Shown one piece after another: positions 56,722 to 64,000 of a DNA stretch of 64,000 nt (the first letter of the stretch is position 1; each line of letters opens with the position of its first letter). The notes under the pieces are model-generated. The model made no database searches and was not told where the DNA came from. It saw nothing but the letters and a program-made list of their open reading frames with translations. Source of the DNA: Ceratobasidium sp. AG-K (lineage: Eukaryota; Basidiomycota; Agaricomycetes; Cantharellales; Ceratobasidiaceae); assembly GCA_037039685.1 (NCBI GenBank), contig JAWNGF010000015.1, positions 1,131,001 through 1,195,000 on the forward strand, in the 5' to 3' direction. A program made the translations under genes and the position numbers.

Positions 56722-58264
56722 GCAGAAGCATCAGGAAGTCAGCAATTGGATTTGCCAGTGTAGACAGCCTGAATGGTAAGAAGGTTGCCAGAGTCTGATG
56801 CACCAAGGAGTACTGCAAAAGCACACTTATCTTCATCACCTGTGAAGCTGACCTGTTGTTCCCCTGTTGCATTCCAAGTCTTGTGGTTGTGAGGGCTATA
56901 TACCACCTGTGTTTGATCAGCATGAACAATGCAACAGGTGGGTTTGTCCTCATTGTGCACAGTGCAGGTGAGGCAAAGGAATGCATTGAGTAGCACAGTA
57001 GAGACATCAGGTGGGTACTTTTGGGCCGCACAAGTTGCCTGATGGATGGACCATCCCAGTGTAGTGTGCAAGAATTGGCAAGTAAATTGTTGGGAACATT
57101 GGAAAACACACCCAGACTGGTCAGTGTGGATGAAAGCCCCTGGGATGAAGTGTTGAAGGACCCTGACCACATATATACAGATGATGGTGAGGTTCAGTGC
57201 AAGTCCAGTGACTGAAACATCTGCAAGGCACTTCTTGATTGCACTGATGACATCTGGATGGTCATACTTAAGATTCATGAGTATAGAGGATGCACCCTTG
57301 GGTGCACAACATACAAGGACTCCATGGCATCTCTCACCAACAACAGACTACTGCCAGACTCAATAGCACCCACATGCCAGTCAGTCCACTTGAGAATATT
57401 GGAGTGTGTGTGATCCTGCCACTGGCTGATCCACTGGGGCTGTAGTGATGCAAACAATTTAGAATTGGCTAACTGGAGATGTTGAACAATTTCAGTAGGA
57501 CTCCATGGAAATCTAACCTTATGGCAAGCCTGCTGAATCTGCATCCAGATCAATGGGTGGCACCAGTTCATATTATGGGTGGGATTCCAGTGAGAGGTAT
57601 GAGTGTGGGCATTGCTGGGGGTGGGTTGCTTAGCATGGAAGTTATAACACTGTGGGGACAAGAAAGAGCCAAATGTGTCTCTGTATTACTGGGTGAGCTT
57701 GTAGCTGAATCCATACACTAGAACCAATTATGTGGTCAATATACCTGTGAATACAACTCAAACTAAGCTTATGAACTCACCTCCTGTTGGACAGGCACTG
57801 ATGTGGCAATTTGGCTGCAGTTTTGTGCTATCTTTTGTTCACACTGCGTACATTTGCAATCACATTCATACTGCTGTTGTTCAAGGATCTTGTGAGCTTG
57901 TTGTTGCTTCAGCTACTCACAATCAACTTGGGGTTGTTTGTGTCCCTCCAAGTAGTGCCACTTCTCCTCTGCTTGCCATACCTCCAGGGAAATAGGCTGA
58001 AACAACAGCTTAGTTTGCTTGTGTGAGCTTCTGCTACAGCCAAAAGAGTGGATCAAAGGAGAAAAAGCTGATATGCTTGAGTGTGATGCAGAATCCAATA
58101 TACTGGATGTATCATCTGTGATAGGTACAGATTCTAGGGCAGTGACAGGAGAACCAGATTGGACAACAGGAATAGGGGACGTGGCCAAGAGGTCAAGGAT
58201 TATTGGTGAGTTGGACATATCATCAACAGCAATATCAAGCTGCATCAACAAATGCTATGGTTAA
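56722..58264 (-). pseudogene. DDE transposase, N-terminal part (split by chromovirus C)
   Basis: Reading down from about 58260: a Ser/Thr-rich N-terminus, then LEVWQAEEKWHYLEGHK and a Gln-rich/coiled-coil stretch with a Cys cluster (CDCKCTQCEQ, about 57840-57870). Next are a helix-turn-helix-like WSPTEIVQHLQLANSKLFASL (about 57430-57510), HPDVISAIKKCL, FIHTDQSGCVFQ, LGWSIHQATCAAQKYP, and the first DDE strand HADQTQVVYSPHNHKTW (about 56885-56935) leading to SGNLLTIQAVYTGKS. It stops at the CTGGG duplication of chromovirus C and continues at 52161. Several stops and frame breaks. The family assignment rests on the DQTQVVY and VPAGCTGL signatures. Confidence 0.72.
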
Positions 58265-58299
58265 AGGACTGTTAAGCAGCAGTTCAGACCCAAGAAGTT

Positions 58300-59290
58300 G
58301 GTATGTACCCTGGAAAACAGTGAGTCAGATAACCACAGTGTCCATATTAACCTATGTTCTTTTGCTGCACACTGGGACCAGGGTGGAAACAAATTGCCTA
58401 GAGCATAGTTTGCCATACTGGATAGTACAGCAACACTGCATGAGTGGGAGTCCAGTTGCTTGCAGAGCTTAAACGGTTATGGTGTAACAGCAAGCATGAT
58501 TGACAAGAGTAAAACACTAGATAGCCAATCATTAATTGGGCCAAAAGCCCAAATTGGTGCACAAGTAGACAATGGCTGCAGTGTGTTGGCATAAGAATAG
58601 GACTTCCTTGCAATATTTACATAGAGCAATGTCCAATGCGCTGGGCAGTGAACAGGAAACAGCAACTCATGAACCATGCCACTAGCTACCAATTTGTCAA
58701 CTAGAGCTGGGCACTGAGGAGGTAAACTGCTTGATCAGTCAAAGCAAGCAGTTAAAATTGAGATAAAATGTGAATCCAAGACACAAAACTGAGGAGGACA
58801 ACAGGGATGGGAATTAATGAACAGGCCACCAGCATTCAGATGCATGTCAGAAAGCCACTTGTCACACAGCAAATCTGGTAGATGAGATGTGTGGAAAGGT
58901 CAAAGAGCAGGTACAACAGAGTCAATGGGCATATTCTGCAATCAGTCCAAGACCTGTAAAGCCAGTTGAGCATAGGAACCTGTAGATTCCACATGTTTGG
59001 AGTGCATAGATCTTGCTCTATCCCATGCCCAACAGTGCAAGACAAGCAAAGAAAGAACTGGCCACAGGTTTGATATCCAGGTAGGAAGGCAAATAACATG
59101 AGCCACATACAAGGTTCCAAGACAGAAGGCTGTGCTGTTTGAGGGGTTGAGGAATAGGTCAGTCATCTGCTGGCAGATCTGAGATAGCTGGGAGGGACTG
59201 AGGATAGGGAGTGCAAGCCATAGATTATAGCATGTATCAATGTGATTCACTTCCCTGGACAGTGTTGAGGGCAATGTGCACAGCAATTAA
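58300..59290 (-). pseudogene. Ulp1-like (C48) cysteine protease remnant
   Basis: Decayed minus-strand gene. Downstream of helices including STLSREVNHIDTCYNLWLAL (about 59190-59270), it shows a C48-type core: PAHWTLLYVNI with the catalytic His (about 58620-58655), SYANTL where the acidic residue is usually Asp, and LDSHSCSVAVLSSM with the catalytic Cys (about 58405-58450). Such Ulp1-like proteases often accompany large fungal and plant DNA transposons. Stops are present (for example at 58477). Whether it belonged to the neighbouring DDE element is not clear. Confidence 0.5.
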
Positions 59291-60769
59291 TTCTGCAGAC
59301 TGGGGGATATGGAGGTGTGATCAAATTGAGCAATAGCTAAATTGACAGGTAACAATGCCTTGACTGCAAGTCTGTCAAGGTCATGTGAAGATAGATTATT
59401 CTTGGGTGTGTGATCTGTCAATAAAACTCAGTTGAGTGTATGCAACAGCCAAATGTATTGACTAAACCTTTGGAGAACAAAGCCATAGTGGTGTTATGTG
59501 ACCAAAGTATAAGGGGAGGTCTGATGATAAGAGTGGATTCTTGCTCTCCAAGGTGAATAGTTTATAGCTTTTAAGCTGTAAGGAAGGAAACTAAAAGATT
59601 GATTATTGTTTTCATTACTCAAATATCTATCAGAGGATGAGACTACTCAGTGCAAATCGCAGTGCTAATTGAGGCTTGTAAGGGCTTGTTTGTGTAAATG
59701 TGCCCTTGTTAGCATGTGTGGTTTTTGCTGAGTAAGGAGTATCACACAAGTTTCAACCCCATTGAGAAGAGTAATCCATGCACATGTATGCACATTTAGG
59801 AACTCAGCAGTGTGATTGATTAAATGAATCTGGGATTGATTAGGGAATACATTGCCAATGAAACGCAATTCCCTGCAAACCAAGCCAATACTGGGGCTTA
59901 ATCTCTCTGGAGACAGTGCTGTAGCAGTGTGCTTGGGTCTCTTGAATTTCTGAACCATGCCAACATTGATGCAACCTATGTCCCATGTCCTGTGGGGTAG
60001 TGACGCAGCAGGACAGACCATCCAAACATAGCTAAGCACAAATAGGCGCTGGGTGTCATCATGTAAGCAATGTTCTTCCTTGGTGGGTACAGTATCTCCT
60101 ACCTCAGCCAAAACTGAAATTCCTCCAGTGGTGCTTTGTAGAGCTTCGGAGGGCTCCCAAAGCTCCGATTGGCTATTTAGCCTCTCCAAGGCTCCAGGAT
60201 ATTTTGCTCCCAGAGCTCTGGAGGCCTCGGAGAGGTTAAATAGCCCTCCAGAGCCCTGGAGCACCTGGGAGAATTTTTCAGTTTTGCTGACGACTTTTGG
60301 AGGGGGGGGTAGGTTTCTGATCATGACAAAAATGTTCAGTTGCCATGTCTGGTGCTTAGTTTTTGGAGCCCTGCCCTTACCGTATGGCTGTGCAGTGTTG
60401 GGGGTCAACTGGGATCAATTAAAGATCACATACTGAGGCTTGGGAGCCTCATGTGGAAACAAGGATCTAACCAGTTCACAACAGACAGGGGGGCTTGCTT
60501 TCACCAATAATCTGCTCCAGAGCCCTCTGGGTGTCTCTTGGGCCCAATCAATTTTTTCTGATGCAACACTTTTGAGTGGCAGTGTATGTCAACCCAGAGT
60601 TCCAGCCCCTGCTGGTAATGGCAATTAGGCAATTGCTGGTGCACCACACATTAGGCACGTGCATCATGTCCTGAGCGCTGAATGGCAATCCTGTGCATTG
60701 TCTTTGGTATTTGAGGCATGGATCATGCTGTTTTTCCCTCTTGTCCCTTTGTGCTTCTGAGAGCCCCAA
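59291..60769. other. CpG-poor spacer with a palindrome
   Basis: No supported gene. A 247-codon minus-strand frame (59665-60408) spans the palindrome at 60144-60270 and resembles no family. TE relics are likely. Confidence 0.4.
60144..60270. repeat. Imperfect palindrome
   Basis: GGCTATTTAGCCTCTCC (60171-60187) pairs with GGAGAGGTTAAATAGCC (60229-60245) with one mismatch. Weaker inverted similarity extends inward through GGCTCCAG/CTGGAGGC and outward through GGGCTC/GAGCCC. It could be a small foldback element. Confidence 0.7.
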
Positions 60770-63700
60770 ATGTCAGACACACGACGTTTGCAACGCCTTG
60801 CATCTCAAGCCGATGGTCATGGTCCCCAGGATGACCTGGCCTTGTATCAAGTGCCAATTGTGCCTGACTTGTTCGCAATTTTGCAGCCGGCTGTACCAGA
60901 TATTCTCACCAGCTCATCCTCTGGCAGTCCGACAACTGGTGCTAAGCCAGTGCTATCCTGGTCTGCTACTCCCCAGGCGACATCATTGGTATTGCCATTG
61001 AAGTGCTCACAAATAGTTGCCAGGAAGGCTGGAATGGACTTAAAAAGGTGCTAGTAATGTTGAATAAGGGTGGGATGCTTGGGCCATTACAGGCAGTGAT
61101 TGAGGGGTTTACCGAGCTAGTCAAGATATACAAAGTGCGTGGGCAAGCCATGCTGGTGACATCACCAATAACAATAAATGCAGACAAAAAGGGCAGATAG
61201 GGGAGGGAGCTACAAAGCCCTGGCTGAAGATCTCAAGAAGCTGCGCAAAGATCTACATGCAAACTTGTCTGAAGCAGTACCGCTGACAATGACTGGGTGT
61301 ACCTGGAACATATGCAAGTGAGTGAGGAGAGCCAGTATTGGTTGTTTCACTGATGGCGGGTGCTTAGCAATATCAAGAATGAACTTGAAACAATAAAGAG
61401 CAAAACTGCCGAGTGTCACAAACGCACGGATGATTGACAAAGCCTACTCAAAGTTGACAAATCAGACAAGGTCTCTGAGTGCTATCAACGGGTTTGCAGA
61501 TATGTTCAGCGGCTGATGGTATGAAGAGTTACTTTGTGCTAAATACTTGGCACTCAACTTCACTGGAGCTCAACTCAAGTGTATCAATGTGGAAGATTGC
61601 AGACGAGCAGGTGATGGTACGTAGCTCAGTGATGCAGCTGGATGAGGTGGTTTATGTAACCCACTAACTTAGGATTCACATCTTGACCACCTGGCTCCTG
61701 TGATGGCAGTGATATACAACTCGGTGGAGTCAACAGACGTCAAGCAAGGTGAATGTACAGAGGGAACACAGGTTGATGTCCTGGCACAAATGCACAGCTG
61801 GGTATACAGCAGCCCAGCTGGTGCGGTCTACTGGCTGAACGGCATGGCTGGCACTAGGAAAACTACCATTGCATACAGTCTCTGCAATGGATTGGATGGT
61901 GCCTACAGACTGGCTGCTAGCTTCTTCTGTTCTTGTTTGCTTCCGGAGTGTTGAGATGTGAACAAGATCATCCCATCAATTGCATACCAGCTTGCCCAAT
62001 TTTCTTGTCCGTTTTGCTCTGCACTTCTGCATGTCCTTGCAGCGCATAGAGACATACACAAACAACAAGTTCAGATCCAGTTCAAAAACCTGATTGTCAA
62101 GCCACTTCTCAGCGTGCAAGGCACACTACCAACCAACCTTGTGGTGGTGATTGATGCGTTGGATGAATGCAACAACAAGGATAGCACTCAGCAGATCCTT
62201 GATCTTGCACTCAGTAGGACATGGACTCTTCCCATCAGGTTTTTTGTGTCAAGTTGTCCCAAGCCACAAATACGCGACGAGATGATGCTTCAAGGAGGTC
62301 TCAGGGCAAACGAGTGACTGGTGCTACACGAATTAGACAAGGGGGTGGTGTAGGCCGACATTGAGACATATCTGAGGTTGGCGCTGGTACCAATGTCCCC
62401 TCTAGAGGATGAGCTGTCTGGACTTGTACAGCATGCTGGCATCCTGTTCATTTACGCAGCAACTGCCATGAGATACATTGGATATGGTAACTTTTGCAAG
62501 GACCCACATGCCCGTCTGGGGACCGTGTTGGATGCAATGAAGTTGACCAGTACCAATAGCAAGGACTGGGAGATTGACAAACTATATATCATGATATTGG
62601 AAGCAGCGCTTGGTGGCCCGGACCTAGACCACCAGGATCAAGAAGACATGCAACTTGTGCTTCACACCATAATCTGCGCCAGAGAGCCACTGATTATCAG
62701 CGCCTTGTCTGGGCTTCTGAAGCTCAATAATATGGAGCGTATCAACTCAGCCCTTTGGCCATTCTGGTCAGTGCTACATGTGATGGAAGACAGCCAGAAA
62801 GTTACGACCCTACATGCATTGTTCCCGGACCACATGTTCAATTCAGAACATTCAGAGGGGTACCACTGTGACCAGGTCGTGCATAACCAGACCCTCGCGC
62901 TCCTGTGCTTGGAATGCATTACTAGAACAGCCAAACTTCAACATCTGTGGTCTAGCTTTGTCCTACATTCCAGATACCCAGGTGCCGGACCTTTCAGAGT
63001 GCATACAATCTGCAATATCAAAGGAGCTATTTTATGAATGTTGTTCTTGGGCCAATCACCTCTTGCTAGCCTCCAAGTCATCCTTCCTTGATGGAGTTCT
63101 GCAACGCTTTCTAAATACGCACCTATTGCTCTGGATGGAGGTACTAAACCTCAAGAAATGTATCTATCTGGGTACTGACATCATGTGGCAAGCAGAGGAT
63201 TGGTGTGTAGTCAGTGTATTTGCAGATTCATAATCTCCTTGAATAGCTAACATTATCACAGCGTCAGGACCATATGGATAGTGTCATTCAGCGGGTTCAC
63301 GATGCCTGGAGATTTGTGATGAGTTTTGCATCCAGCGCTGCACCACAAAGTACCCCTCATATATATGTCTCAGCACTTCTGTTTTGGCCACTGCAATCAC
63401 CCATCTCAAAGCTATATGCAAAGCACGCACAATGTACAATTGGGCTACTAGGAAATGCAATGAATCAACGGCAGCCCTCACTGCTGGCAATGTGGTCATT
63501 TGGCCCTGGCTTAGGTTGTGCTGTGTTCTCCCCAAACGCTTCCCAGATTGGTCTGGCTGTTGGACATAAGGTCCTTCTGATGACGCTATCCATGGCTAGC
63601 CAACACTTGATGCTTTTGAGGGTCACTGCCAGGATATTTGTTCTCTGAATTTCTCTTGAGATGGTAGACTCATAGTCTCTCGGTCTCAGGACATGACCAT

Positions 63701-63905
63701 TCATGTATGGGATTCTCAGAGCAGCAAGTTGATTGTTGGCCTGCTGCAAGGCCACACCAAGGAGGTGACTTGTGTTAAGTTTTCCCCTGATGGCACTTGC
63801 ATTGTGTCTAGCTCATACGATCGCACAATCCAACTCTGGGACATGCAACCAGGAGTGGTTCCTCCGGTTATATTTACAGGGCATACAAAACGGGTCACAG
63901 CTGTG
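60770..63905 (+). pseudogene. NACHT-WD40 (STAND / HET-E-like) protein, decayed
   Basis: Starts MSDTRRLQRLASQ at 60770. The helical N-terminal domain includes NGLKKVLVMLNKGGMLGPLQ (about 61030-61090) after a frame change. The NACHT domain begins YWLNGMAGTRKTTIAYS (about 61830-61875); the P-loop has Arg (AGG) where GxGKT needs Gly. A TGA follows LLPEC (61952-61954), then Walker B LVVVIDALDEC (about 62140-62172), another TGA at 62315, a TAG at about 62351, and the helical continuation AGILFIYAATAMRYIG. WD40 repeats start near 63690 (IHVWD, GHTKEVTCVKFSPDGTCIVSSS, TIQLWD, GHTKRVTAVC). It is cut at 63906 by a family-A LTR. Intact relatives are NLR-type receptors of fungal self/non-self recognition; this copy is dead. 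Confidence 0.82.
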
Positions 63906-64000
63906 TGTTGCAACCTGCTAATGCCTATGGTTGACAACCGCTAATGGCCTTTGAGATGTGGGAACAATATGTGATAAGTCTTCTAAGACTCTATCACTAA
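63906..64000 (-). repeat. Family-A LTR, truncated by window end
   Basis: First 95 bases of a chromovirus A LTR (TGTTGCAACCTGC...), nearly identical to those at 35577 and 50388. Preceded by CTGTG (63901-63905), the presumed target duplication. Orientation is the same as in element A. Solo LTR versus full element cannot be decided here. Confidence 0.85.

Noticed and set aside
59665..60408. 247-codon minus-strand open frame
   Set aside because: It runs across the palindrome at 60144-60270, resembles no family, has no splice or start context, and lies among element relics; likely chance.

Overview
The window is fungal genomic DNA. Its genes carry many short introns of about 50 bases (GT..AG). 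The protein families seen are an HPEG-type membrane protein, a caspase-like protease, a hemerythrin HHE protein, GH35 beta-galactosidases, an Mch1-like MFS transporter, a NACHT-WD40 protein and Ty3 chromoviruses. Together they point to an agaricomycete basidiomycete, plausibly a Rhizoctonia/Ceratobasidium relative; that placement is inference. No rRNA, tRNA or CRISPR array was recognised.

Left half (1-31.3 kb, CpG-containing, gene-rich). From 1 to 16.2 kb the same two-gene module occurs four times in tandem with a period of about 3.9-4.6 kb. Each unit has a minus-strand multi-exon gene for a membrane protein with an HPEG motif, and a divergently transcribed plus-strand gene for a caspase-like (C14) protease. 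All four membrane-protein genes look intact; the first runs off the window start. Three of the four protease copies have lost catalytic parts, and only the fourth keeps both the His and Cys motifs. Next come a foldback element of about 1 kb (16.8-17.8 kb), a decayed hemerythrin-like gene, a tandem pair of minus-strand GH35 beta-galactosidase genes (the 19.6-23.8 kb copy frameshifted, the 24.6-28.6 kb copy open), and a minus-strand MFS transporter.

Right half (31.4-64 kb, mostly strongly CpG-depleted) is a nested mobile-element zone. A small MITE sits at 32.95 kb. A second foldback element (33.27-35.2 kb) is interrupted by a complete Tc1 DD34E element. A Ty3 chromovirus 'A' (35.6-50.9 kb, minus strand, TSD CCTGA) is split inside its integrase by a young chromovirus 'B' (38.3-45.6 kb, plus strand, TSD AGATA). 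A third, internally deleted chromovirus 'C' (52.2-56.7 kb, TSD CTGGG) splits an old DDE transposase gene. A Ulp1-like protease remnant and a NACHT-WD40 pseudogene follow; the latter is cut by another family-A LTR at the window end.

Most notable observations: (i) the four-fold divergent membrane-protein/caspase module with one-sided decay; (ii) all three chromovirus families carry a primer-binding site complementary to a segment about 30 bases downstream of the LTR TATA box, with matching changes between families, which is the signature of Tf1/sushi-type self-priming; (iii) a shared extra ORF downstream of pol with a CRGC motif; (iv) clusters of TGACTCA (bZIP/AP-1/Gcn4-type) motifs in the LTRs.
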